NCBI GenBank assembly: GCA_002794775.1
Contig: NBAY01000017.1
Location: forward strand, 248,001-312,000
From: Porodaedalea pini
Taxonomy: Eukaryota; Basidiomycota; Agaricomycetes; Hymenochaetales; Hymenochaetaceae
DNA length: 64,000 bases
Direction of reading: 5' to 3'
This document shows positions 12,440 through 22,368 of the stretch, one piece after another. The notes beneath the pieces were generated by a model. The model was not told the origin of the DNA. It was given only the letters and a program-made list of their open reading frames with translations, and made no database searches. Each line of letters opens with the position of its first letter. Within the stretch, counting starts at the first letter, position 1. The position numbers were made by a program, and so were the translations under genes.

Positions 12440-14852
12440 TGTTGCTTCTTGTCGCGATTGATCTCCTTTCGTTGGATCCAAGACCGAGAGAATATACCCC
12501 TCATCTCGCTGCTCATCGTATCTGCATCACCTTTTCTCGAAAGAAATCGTTTATCTTCGTATTTCTTCTGACATTGCAATGAATGAAGAAAGCGCAGCTG
12601 AGCCTCTAATGCGTCAGCTCCGAAAGAATTTGATTTTGGACGCTGACATTACGGACATTGCACTGTTTGCAGAGTTCAGCTCTACGACAGCAACTTCATT
12701 GATCTCCGGATGAAGGGGTTGCATCAGTTGTCTCGCCGAAGCCATCCGGAGCTCGTAAGTCAAAGGGTGTCGCAGGCCAAGTCCCGAGACGAAAACAATG
12801 CGCAACGAGAATCAAGGATCCGTGAACCCAATATTAATGTGCGCCTCCTCCGTGTCCAGGGTGCCTGCCTAGATCGATCAGAACTAAGTTATAATATTTG
12901 ACTTGCACCTCGGTAAATAGGTACATACGCGTCCCTTGAGTGCTCCAGCCTCGCGTGGTGTCGGCATGTTTCACCTTAGTTCTTCTCTAGTCGTCATCTT
13001 CCTTGAAAGACTACGTCGACCGGAGAAAGTCGTGTTAGATCAAGCACGCGCCGCTTGACTTACATGTAAATGAGATCGTGGCTGCTTTCAGCCTCATCTT
13101 CGACCTCCGCGTGTATTTCGCTAAGTGACTTGAGGCATCTACGGCGGTCCTTTCTCCGTCTCAGGAATCGTACAACTGCCTTGAACGATAGCTCGACTGA
13201 ACTGTATCCGTGCTCGGAGACGTAAATCCTGGAAGAAAAGTTTTAGCATGCATAAATCCATCGCTGATTCCTCCGAGTCAAAGTTCGTAGACTTTGCCAC
13301 GATTCGTCCGATATTGAACCTGCTGGAGATCGGTCCGACCGGTCACTTCTTTATCGCCACAAAGAGAAAAGAAGCTCGGATGTAATTCTCGATCGCGACC
13401 ACGGCACAAGGGGACTAGATAAATGAACACAAAACCAAAATAGGACACGGCCCATGGTTATCGGACAGGACGGACATCCGGGTTCGCGTTCTCGCCGTCC
13501 ACACACAGACACACACAGACACGCGTGCGGCCCGCTCTTGCTGCGTTTACGTGCGAGCGAAGCACAAGGCAGATGGATCCGATAGGCGTGCTCGGCCTGG
13601 GTGACTCATTATCTTGAAAGAAGTCGAAGCATGGATAAGGACGAGATGGATGAGTGGGATCCTGGGATCGCGCCGCTCCCGGATGGAACGAAACCCGAAT
13701 CGGGTCTCTCTTGAGTCTGACGGCGTGGGTATTGCTGCAACGAGCCGCCGCACGATCGTCGTATGTCCGCAGAACCCGCAGAGTCCTGAATTCTCAGGCG
13801 GAGCCCGCTACTTGTAGCTTCGCTGGTCGCATTTCATTCGCTGGACAGCTGAGTCGGCCGATGTGTCTGTTTTTTCCTGAAGTTCTTGATCAGCGAGGGC
13901 GTGAAGATTATCTTTCCGTTCACGACGAACTGCATACACGACCCTAGATTGCGCCTTTCCGCCTGTCTCGTTCACCATCTGGAGCTCGAGACTCCCAGAT
14001 CCCACTCACATTTGCATCGATAGTCGATGTCGTTCATCTGACACCGCAATTATTAGTGAACTTTAATACTATACTTAGGAATACCAAGGTAAGTCACTCG
14101 CGTCGTATTGACGCATGCCAACGGCTGAACAAAAGAAACGTACGGATCAACAGAGCGTATGATAATGAACGGAGAGGTTGACGGAATGTATTTCCGTCTT
14201 CACGCGCCTGATTAGAAAATAAGCTTCAGCCAGTCGGCGCGCCGTAAAGGGGAGTATCCGGGGTCTCTCTCATCGTTTTTATTTTATTATTTTAATTTTT
14301 CTATCTTTTTTAATTCATCTCGACCCGATGTTCGGCATTATCATTTGGTCTCCCTGACTTTGCATTTTCAGCTGATTTTGTCTGTCAGCTTTCGGACGAC
14401 AAACCCGAAGGATCAGCTTTCTGTGCTCAGCGTTGTACCACTCTTTCTACGCAACCGTTGCCTACATACAGCCGACGAGTTCTACCAACTTCAGAGACGG
14501 ATTTGCTTCTCAATTCGACGCCGGTAGACTATCTTTCAACGCACGGAGAATGCGATAGCAAGCTTCGTATTTGGCTGGTAAGGAGCGTCTACGGGATACT
14601 CACCGATTCGAATTGCGATTGCGTGTTTTGGTGAAGGATTCCATACTCTGCAGCAGCTCTTCTGCTTGAATCCGCTGGTGCAAATTTGCTTGAATTGGAG
14701 CTGCTTGAGGGACCTCTGAATAACTCTCGAAAATCTCCCGATCCATGATGTTTATCTTCTAGCGTTCGTCATGTGAACCACAATGCACTTGGGCTCTAAG
14801 CAAGCTTCTCGCGCTCTCTTCTATGACTATCACAGTCGAAGGCTCATGATAA
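12440..14852 (+). repeat. block P, copy beta
   Basis: This is paralogous to 42085-45506 and, at its end, to 49391-49646. Shared anchors include GATCTCCGGATGAAGGGGTTG (12701 and 42351), GATCCGATAGG (13577 and 43215) and the AGTATCCGGGGTCTCTCTCAT stretch (14253 and 44683). Several short pieces look like old exons, for example 12681-12754, which is flanked by a CAG acceptor and a GTAAGT donor. No family is recognisable. This copy has the uninterrupted AGG site (13584-13586) at which element N is inserted in the gamma copy. Confidence 0.8.
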
Positions 14853-14985
14853 ATGATGACGACTCAACAGGGTTCAGATGTCAAGACAGGTCTCGTCGAC
14901 GCGTCCTGGGGATTAAACCCTTGTCATGGGAACGTCCGCACGCTCCTTACGACTGTCGAACGCAGCGTGCTGCTGGCTGGACTCT
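14853..14985 (+). pseudogene. IlvD/Edd dehydratase 5' fragment (copy beta)
   Basis: The reading frame begins MMTTQQGSDVKTG, matching the start of the intact dehydratase at 45507 (MTARQDSDVKTG). It then jumps to LVDASWGLNPCHGNVRTLL, matching exon 2 of that gene (LVDTSSGFNPCHGNVPALL). Intron 1 and the first part of exon 2 are deleted. The homology stops after SVLLAG, and block Q sequence begins at exactly the same point as in the 59.6-kb copy. It is not a functional gene. Confidence 0.85.
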
Positions 14986-16441
14986 GTAAGACGGGATGGT
15001 GGGAAGACTCGGGCGTATCGGACCTCACTCAGAACTCCCCTGGGAAATGGGGCGAAGTACTTCTGTCAATCCGTTGTTCTTGTTGGCTTTGATCTTTCTC
15101 CAAAGAAAGAAGGGAGGGGGAATAAAGAGACGTACGGTCCGGAGTCACGACTTTGTCGGCCGTTGGACGTGGATGCGCCAGTACATGTACATGTGCTGCT
15201 GGCACACCTGCCGTTCATCTGAGTTAATAACGCGAGTATCTCCAACAACTCGTCCTTCCTGTCTCCGGCACGCCTGACAACAGTTGACTTTCATTTCACA
15301 TAGCTCTGCTTTTCAACAAATCAGAATCGAGAACTCGGGATCTCTCGGGACGAACTCGGCAAACTCTGTCGGTCCGCTGCTCACTCAGAGTCAGTCACAG
15401 TCGAAGGCTAAACTTTAATAGACCGTGCCACTGGGTCTCGAAGCTCGAGGGGAAGAACGGCCCGTCCGGCTGCCCCGCGTCTCTTCATGTGCATTCGACG
15501 GAATGAAAGTCTCTGGACTCTGGACTCTGGACACCCAGCGGAAATCATAAAGAACTGAAATGGACGGAGCGGGCTCGAATGTCCGTACGTCCGTTCATGT
15601 CGGGTTCGGGGATGTATGGTTTACGAACCTCAGAACTTACCATGAGTTTAAGTTTTTCTCGGGCTGTGGGCGGGCTGACCAGCGACAATGATAATAATAA
15701 AAGGTGGAGAGGGAAAGGGGGTGAAAAACTGAGTGCTGTGACGCGCTTTACGCTGCTAAAAAAGCAGGAGCCGTATGATATTCTCGATATGGTCAACCCA
15801 GGCTTTCTTTCGAGTTCTCTCTCGATATAGTGAACGGGCGTGGGCGTGGGCGCGGTCGTGGAGAGAATTGCGGGAAGTCATCCATGCGAACGGACTAGTG
15901 CTCGTCCGAGTCGTAGGTATGTCCGCTGCGCCTGCGAATTATTTTTCAGCTTCGGTTGCTGCGGATCGGACAATTCTATAGGCTCAGCTCTAGGGACCTA
16001 TGCATTCTCACCCCCCTTTCGAGCTGCCCGAATGTCCCCTCGGATTTATGGGTGCTTGACCGCAAGCTGGAACGATGTGAGAGGCGTCGTTATCGTTGTC
16101 CTTCAGAACTGTCAGAGCTCGTAGAAGTTGATAACCCTTCTAGGTTTGGATTACAGCTCTCCAAGTTTCTCACTGCCTCCAAAAGAAGTTCAGGTATGCA
16201 TATCAATATTAATGAATACCAATGAAGCTTATTCTGTGAGTCACTTTCCTGCTAAATCCTTCATGCACCTGCAGACCAGGGATTCCCCTTGCATTCATTT
16301 GCAAATCGATAGCATCCTCCAAGCAATAGAGTCAGATGTCTCGCAAGTGGGGAGGCGTTCCCGGGAACGTCCTCAGACGCGATCGGGAGGCACGAGCGAT
16401 GCGTAATATTGGTAGGATCGGCGGGACGTCACGGTAACTTA

Positions 16442-17290
16442 CAGCCATTTTCATAAGTCCTGCGACACGTGCATGTCACGTGAAATGAGCCGCGTCAGAG
16501 CCAAAATGTCGAAAAATTAGAATGAATGCCTATTTTCTCTGTGAATTCTGCACAGTACCCGCTCATTAAGTACTCAAAAAAAAGGCACGGTTCTCAGGAG
16601 AAGAAATATGTAAAATATGGAGCAATATATTGACTGTGTAGGTGGGTGGAGATCAAACAAGTGCAGCTGGTCTGTTCTCTCACCCATTTCCACTGAGATT
16701 CAAAAATTATGGCTCCCCTACATCTACCTATAAAATTCTTTCCTGTGACTGTAAATTAAGTATATGACTAAACCAACAGCTCCTGCAAGTTTGAAGCCAA
16801 TCCATTCAGTATTCATGGTGCAGCAGCAAGATTTGTGTTCCACTTCAAGCTCTTTCCACCCTCCTTTTCTCACAACAGGTCTTGCAGAGTAGAACACAAA
16901 TCTTGCTGCTGCACCATGAATACTGAATGAATTGGCTTCAAACTCACAGGAGATGTTGGTATAGTCATATACTTAATTTACAGATACAGAAAAGAATTTT
17001 ATAGGTAGATGTAGGGGAGCCATAATTTTTGAATCTCAGTGGAAATGGGTGAGAGAACAGACCAGCTGCACTTGTTTGATCTCCACCTGCCTACACAATC
17101 AATTTATTGCTCCCTATTTTACATATTTCTTCTCCTGAGAACCGTGCCTTTTTTTTGAGTACTTAATGAGCGGGTACTGTGCAGAATTCATAGAGAAAAT
17201 AGGCATTCATTCTAATTTTTCAATACTTTGGCTCTGACGCGGCTCATTTCACGTGACATGCACGTGTCGCAGGACTTATGAAAAAGGCTG
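16442..17290. mobile_element. fold-back MITE M1
   Basis: This is an 849-bp element bounded by TA (16440-16441, 17291-17292). The ends are CAGCCATTTTCATAAG and its inverse, with one position differing at the right end. The two halves are long inverted repeats of about 400 bp around a short loop, so a transcript would fold into a long hairpin. It has no ORF. It is inserted in block Q; the other Q copies lack it (8153, 61095). Confidence 0.88.
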
Positions 17291-17421
17291 TAATGATGTA
17301 CGTGGACACACAGAGTGCACTTTCCACGACGCTGCGTATCTTCATATTCACAGCATCGAGTCGGCAGACGCATGTCTCGCGCGCCGGGCTTCTATTGAGT
17401 CTGTCTCTTCTCTGCACGTTA

Positions 17422-18259
17422 CAGCCATTTTCATAAGTCCTGCGACACGTGCATGTCACGTGAAGTGAGCCGCATCAGAGCCAAAATGTCAAAAAAATAG
17501 AGTAAATGTTGATTTTCTCTGTAATTCTGCACAGTACCTGCTCATTAAGTACTCAAAAAAAAGGCATGGTTCTCAGGAGAATAAATATGTAAAATATGGA
17601 GCAATACATTGACTGTGTAGGTGGGTAGAGATCAAACAAGTGCAGCCAGTCTGTTCTCTCATACATTTCCACTGAGATTCTGAAATTATGGCACCCCTAC
17701 ATCTACCTATAAAATTCTTTCCTGTGTCTGTAAATTAAGTATATGACTATACCAACATCTCCTGCAAGTTTGAAGCCAATCCATTCAGTATTCATGGTGC
17801 AGCAGCAAGGTTTGTGTTCCACTCTTGGTCATGCTGCAAGGATGGAAAGAGCTCAAAGTGGAACACAAACCTTGCTGCTGCACCATGAATACTGAATGGA
17901 TTGGCTTCAAACTTGCAGGAGATGTTGGTATAGTCATATACTTAATTTACAGACACAGGAAAGAATTTTATAGGTAGATGTAGGGGTGCCATAATTTCAG
18001 AATCTCAGTGGAAATGTATGAGAGAACAGACTGGCTGCACTTGTTTGATCTCTACCCACCTACACAGTCAATGTATTGCTCCATATTTTACATATTTATT
18101 CTCCTGAGAACCGTGCCTTTTTTTTGAGTACTTAATGAGCGGGTACTGTGCAGAATTCACAGAGAAAATAGGCATTCATTCTAATTTTTCGACACTTTGG
18201 CTCTGATGCGGCTCACTTCACGTGACATGCACATGTCGCAGGACTTATGAAAAAGGCTG
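17422..18259. mobile_element. fold-back MITE M2
   Basis: This 838-bp member belongs to the same family as M1, bounded by TA (17420-17421, 18260-18261). Its arms are diverged from those of M1 and its central loop is shorter and different. It lies only 129 bp from M1 in the same host repeat, with a piece of block Q between them. Confidence 0.87.
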
Positions 18260-18274
18260 TAATATTGAGTCATT

Positions 18275-18655
18275 GGATGACTTTCCATAAGGATTTGGAA
18301 CACATTTTGTTGTTCCAAATCACCGGACCGAAATGATCCGAGGGGTGAGCCAAGTTTTTGGTCGCATTGACCTTGTTCCAAATCCTAGAATTTGAAAGGG
18401 GGGGTCGACCCCCCTTTCAAATTCCCAGATGTTCTAAATGTGATCGACATACCATATCTAGCTTAGTAGATGCCGGGATATGTCCAAATAGAGTTGATCC
18501 TTGATCACGCGGGACATTTGGGACAGGTAACCCTTGCAACAAAAAATCAGATGAACTTGTGTTACGGTTTTCTAAATTGTCCTAAATTGGCTAAAACTAG
18601 GTTTGGAACGATTTGGAACGAGTTTTTCGTTCCAAATCCTTACGGAAAGTCATCC
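18275..18655. mobile_element. short TIR element X1
   Basis: This 381-bp element has TIRs GGATGACTTTCCATAAGG / CCTTACGGAAAGTCATCC and a 3-bp flanking duplication ATT (18272-18274, 18656-18658). There is no coding capacity. A G-rich palindrome lies near the middle (18388-18424). The superfamily is not assigned; 3-bp duplications occur in PIF/Harbinger and CACTA elements. Confidence 0.8.
18388..18424. repeat. G7-TCGA-C6 palindrome inside X1
   Basis: This is a near-perfect 37-bp palindrome: GAATTTGAAA, seven G, TCGA, six C, TTTCAAATTC. It would extrude as a hairpin. An analogous palindrome in X2 is the insertion site of element A. Confidence 0.9.
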
Positions 18656-18800
18656 ATTGGGTGACTTTCCGTAAGGGATCTGGGACACTGTCCCAGTTCT
18701 AAATCATCGGCCCGATGCTAAGCGAGCGTAAGCGAGCACGGAGCCAGTTTGTCGGTCTAGGACGCAAGTCCTAGATGTGAGCAGTCTGGAAGGGGGGGGG

Positions 18801-19214
18801 TGTTAGAACCTGAACTTTCACCTTTTTCCTTTATTTTCCCTTTTACCATTTCCTTTATTATATTCGTCCTTTTCATTATATTTACCCATCTTACACAATC
18901 ATTCCCACACTACCTTCATTCGTTCCATTCCCACTCGTTATGTAATGTTAAGTAATATAGTCTCACGGTCGTCGCTATATAAGGTCTCAGGAATCGCATG
19001 AACTCCTTGTTCTGCTTTTCCTCTTACCTCCGCGACGACCTAGGTGAGACTCGTCCCCCTTGTATTAGTTTAGACTTGTATTAATCCTCTTACCTCCGCG
19101 ACGACCTAGCCTGAGTAAGCGTGTCCCGAGTCTACGCTCGAGTATAGCACGTCCCAGACGACAGTCAGCCGAGGCCTGCCCAGTCCGAGTTGTCTCCCGG
19201 ACTCCCGCCTAACA
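18801..19214 (+). repeat. 5' LTR of element A
   Basis: This is a 414-bp LTR with TG...CA ends, a TATATAA box at 18976-18982 and a duplicated internal motif TCCTCTTACCTCCGCGACGACCTAG (19019 and 19087 regions). Confidence 0.95.
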
Positions 19215-19226
19215 TAAAAGCAGAAC
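19009..19226 (+). promoter_or_regulatory. self-priming pair: RNA 5' end and primer-binding site (A)
   Basis: GTTCTGCTTTT (19009-19019) starts 33 nt after the start of the TATA box, where transcription should begin. Its exact 11-nt reverse complement AAAAGCAGAAC (19216-19226) starts two bases after the LTR end, at the primer-binding position. The pairing does not extend to a 12th base. This is the arrangement known from self-primed Tf1/sushi-type retrotransposons. No TGG-type tRNA primer site is present. Confidence 0.85.
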
Positions 19227-19923
19227 CTCACCCAGGCTCATCCCCAGCGTACGTCGTCGCTGTCGACTCGCCTTCACTCAGTCTAGAGGAGCGCTCCCCT
19301 CGACGGACTCAACGTGTAAACCCCCTAAACGACAACCCTTAACCCTGCCCGGACGTTTCCGAACGTTCGTGTATTACATAAACCTACACCCGACCTTTTC
19401 CGACCCTGGCTCTCCGCCTCTCCATCTGGTGGAGGAACCATCTGACCTGGACGTGGGTAACACACCGTGTACAGTCGTCGACGTCGTGGTCGATTGTGAT
19501 CTCGGCCGCCTCCTTCCATTTGGTCATCAACTTCGCTGACGAACCCGCTCAACGTTGGCGTAACCCCGGATCGAACACGCAACCGATCCCTGTCCCTCCG
19601 CCAACGTCAAGATAGATCTCACCGACGAACAGCAACGGGCCCTTCCTGCTTCAGCCCGTTGGGATCCAGACCGACCAGGCTACGTCGCGACTAATAATAG
19701 TGGCGTCACTCACGACATCTGGTGGAGTGAAATCTGGCGCAGCTGGTATTCATCAGACGAACGAGGAAGGAGAGCAAGGTGGCCCCCAGCCGCTCCGTCG
19801 TCACCTGCACCGTCAACGACTACGGTCAACCTACCACCGACCCCAGGTCCTTACCGCGAAACCAACAGAGACCCCTCGCCGCCAACTCCTCCAGAACCTT
19901 CGACACCCGCACCCGAACCTACG
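19227..19923 (+). other. 5' leader of element A with coding-like frames
   Basis: This leader is about 700 nt. An ATG-less frame reads WTWVTHRVQSS...VINFADEPAQRW and then ends. A second frame, in phase with gag, reads DLTDEQQRALP...PPTPGPYRETN straight into the gag ATG. A candidate 56-nt intron (19560-19615, GT...TAG) would join the two frames. The same arrangement is present in B and C (see findings). Confidence 0.5.
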
Positions 19924-21006
19924 ATGTCAACAGAAGGTTTCAGCCCACAGCAAATGGCGCAGATCGCGGCCATCGTTGCGAATGCCTTCGCCCATCAGGC
20001 GAACAATGCCCCAGCACCGGTCGCGGCCGCTAACCCCCCGACCCTCAACATAGACGTCGCCCGACCACGTGAATTCACTGGTGGCGACGACTACCTCGAC
20101 TTCAGACGTGAAGTCCTTCTTTTTGTATCCGCGAACCCGAACCGATACCCTACGTCGGAGAGTAAAATCTATGTAGCTCTCTCCTACCTGAAGGGTGGTA
20201 ATGCGGCGACGTGGGCGCAGAACTACGTCGAGGAGTTGACAACGTCGGGAATCGTCACCTTCACCGACAGCTGGGAGAGATTCCAGGAACGACTCGACGC
20301 CTCGTTCGACGACCCGAATCGCAAAGAGGCCGCGCTGAAGGAATTCCGGGAGAAGGTTCAGAAGGACCTCACCGCCGACAAGTTCTTCCAGCAGCTCGAC
20401 GTCATCATCAAGCGTGCGGAACTGAAGGACGACGGTATCATCTGTGATCGTCTCAAACGTGCGATGAACATCGAAGTAGTGCGTGGAGTCCTGAGATCGA
20501 CACCGGTCCCGACGAAATACGAGGACTGGAAAAACAAGGCTATCGAGATCGATCGCGGCGAGCAACAGATCCGCGCAATCCAACGAGGCCGCCCATTTAT
20601 ACCCCAGCCTCGCCCGCAGCAACAACAAGGACCCCCGGCTCGCCGTCAGGTAGCGGCCCCTCACGTCGACAGACGCGACGCGACCGGCGTCACTTTCGGA
20701 GGCGCGGGACAACCGATGGACGTCTCCATGAACGAGGCACAACGACGACGCGCGTGCTGGATCTGCGGCGGGCTGGGCCATTTCAAGGACAAGTGCCCGC
20801 AGGGGAAGCCGATCATCCAGCGCATGCTGGAACTAATGGCACCAGGCGAACGCCGTATCCTTGCGGACGAGCTCGGCGCGATGAAGGAATCGGCCTTCGA
20901 GGAAGTCGTAGACACTCGGAGATCGACGGTGGAGGACTATGTGGAGGAAGGAGAGAATGACGAAGAGGTCGTCGACTCGCAGGGTTTTGCGAGTGGTCAG
21001 GCGTAG
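19924..21006 (+). CDS. gag: Gag polyprotein of element A
   Basis: This is a 360-aa structural protein that should form the virus-like particle. It has a retrotransposon-gag core (REFTGGDDYLDFRREVLLF near residue 50, then DSWERFQERLDASF). A CCHC zinc knuckle CWICGGLGHFKDKC lies near residue 278 and an acidic tail follows. The ATG at 19924 is the first in this frame, but the frame is open upstream without an ATG. The stop TAG (21004-21006) lies inside the predicted frameshift stem-loop. This frame itself is intact although the element's pol is broken. Confidence 0.92.
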   Translation: MSTEGFSPQQMAQIAAIVANAFAHQANNAPAPVAAANPPTLNIDVARPREFTGGDDYLDFRREVLLFVSANPNRYPTSESKIYVALSYLKGGNAATWAQNYVEELTTSGIVTFTDSWERFQERLDASFDDPNRKEAALKEFREKVQKDLTADKFFQQLDVIIKRAELKDDGIICDRLKRAMNIEVVRGVLRSTPVPTKYEDWKNKAIEIDRGEQQIRAIQRGRPFIPQPRPQQQQGPPARRQVAAPHVDRRDATGVTFGGAGQPMDVSMNEAQRRRACWICGGLGHFKDKCPQGKPIIQRMLELMAPGERRILADELGAMKESAFEEVVDTRRSTVEDYVEEGENDEEVVDSQGFASGQA

Positions 21007-21024
21007 CCATCGGGGCGACTGACC
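20982..21024 (+). promoter_or_regulatory. -1 frameshift signal at gag/pol junction (A)
   Basis: The heptamer GGGTTTT (20982-20988) is phased CAG GGT TTT in gag, the X XXY YYZ form. It is followed after 6 nt by the stem GGTCAG (20995-21000) / CTGACC (21019-21024), whose loop holds the gag stop. Pol is open in the -1 frame. Confidence 0.75.
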
Positions 21025-21241
21025 GAGAAGAACAAGGGACTTCGAATCCGTACTCGTTAAAATATAACCAACCGTCTGTACAACACGTAGATGCGAACGA
21101 CGTCGATGGTTTTCCTGAGTATGAAGTCCCCACCGGTGTGAAGGAGAGAGAAGAATGTGAGCAGCTGTTCATGAGAGGAACTGGCGGACGCCAGCTGGAC
21201 CTTCTCCTGAACGTCGGACACAGCGTGGAAGGTGAAGTGAG
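20988..21241 (+). pseudogene. pol of element A, 5' part, cut by element B
   Basis: The pol frame runs from the frameshift site through EQLFMRGTGGRQLDLLLN to the GTGAG target site of B (21237-21241). It resumes at 27498 on the other side of B with the protease active site. Codons after 21241 in this frame belong to the B LTR. Confidence 0.93.
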
Positions 21242-21664
21242 TGTCAGGACTCGAACTTCCCCTTTTCTTTATTTTCCCTTTTCCTTTTTCGTTTCTGTTA
21301 ATTGCTCCTTTTCATTATCTTTAATCATCTTTCCAATCACTTCCCACACTCCCTCTACACGACCTTCATTCGTTCCATTCCCACTCGTTATGTAATGTTA
21401 GGTAATATAGTCTCACGGTCGCCGCTATAAGAGGTCTCAGGAATCGCATGAACTCCTTGTTCTGCTTTTCCTCTTACCTCCGCGACGACCTAGGTGAGAC
21501 TCGCTCCGCTTGTATTAGTTTAGACTTGTATTAATCCTCTTACCTCCGCGACGACCTAGCCTGAGTAAGCGTGTCCCGAGTCTACGCTCGAGTATAGCAC
21601 GTCCCAGACGACAGTCAGCCGAGGCCTGCCCAGTCCGAGCCGTCTCCCGGGCTTCCGCCTAACA
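21242..21664 (+). repeat. 5' LTR of element B
   Basis: This 423-bp LTR has TG...CA ends and a TATAAG box near 21426. It differs from the LTRs of A and C mostly in its first 180 bp. Confidence 0.95.
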
Positions 21665-21676
21665 TAAAAGCAGAAC
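21459..21676 (+). promoter_or_regulatory. self-priming pair in element B
   Basis: GTTCTGCTTTT (21459-21469) lies 33 nt after the TATA box. Its exact complement AAAAGCAGAAC (21666-21676) follows the LTR after one base. The arrangement is the same as in A and C despite diverged LTRs. Confidence 0.83.
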
Positions 21677-22368
21677 CCCACCCAGGCTCATCCCCAGCGT
21701 ACGTCGTCGCTGTCGACTCGCCTTCACTCAGTCTAGAGGAGCGCTCCCCTCGACGGATTTGACGTGTAAACCCCCTGAACGACAACCCTCAACCCTGCCC
21801 GGACGTTTTCGGACGTTCGTGTATTACATAAACATATCAACCGACATCTCCCAACCCTGGCTCTACGAATTAGCCTCTGGTGGAGCACGCACCTAACGTG
21901 GACGTGGGTAACCAGACGAGTCCAAACTTCGACAACAATCTCGTTTGTAATCTCACTCGGATCCTACCGCCTCGTCATCAACTTCGCTGACGAACCCGCT
22001 CAACGTTGGCGTAACCCCGGATCGAACACGCAACCGATCCCTGTCCCACCGCCAACGTCAAGATAGATCTCACCGACGAACAGCGACGGGCCCTTCCTGC
22101 CTCAGCCCGTTGGGATCCAGATCGACCAGGCTACGTCGCGACCAATAACAGCGGCGTCACCCACGACATCTGGTGGAGTGAAGTCCGGCACGGCTGGTAT
22201 TCGTCAGACGAACGAGGAAGGAGAGCAAGGTGGCCTCCAGCTACCCCATCGTCACCCGCACCGTCAACATCTACGGTTAACCTACCACCGACTCCGGGTC
22301 CTTACCGCGAGACCAACAGAGATCCCTCACCGCCGACTCCCCCAGAACCTTCAACACCCGAACCCGCG
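21677..22368 (+). other. 5' leader of element B
   Basis: This carries the same two coding-like frames as the leader of A (WTWVTRRVQTS...INFADEPAQRW, then a gag-phase frame). The candidate 56-nt intron is at 22011-22066. There is no in-frame ATG before gag. Confidence 0.5.
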
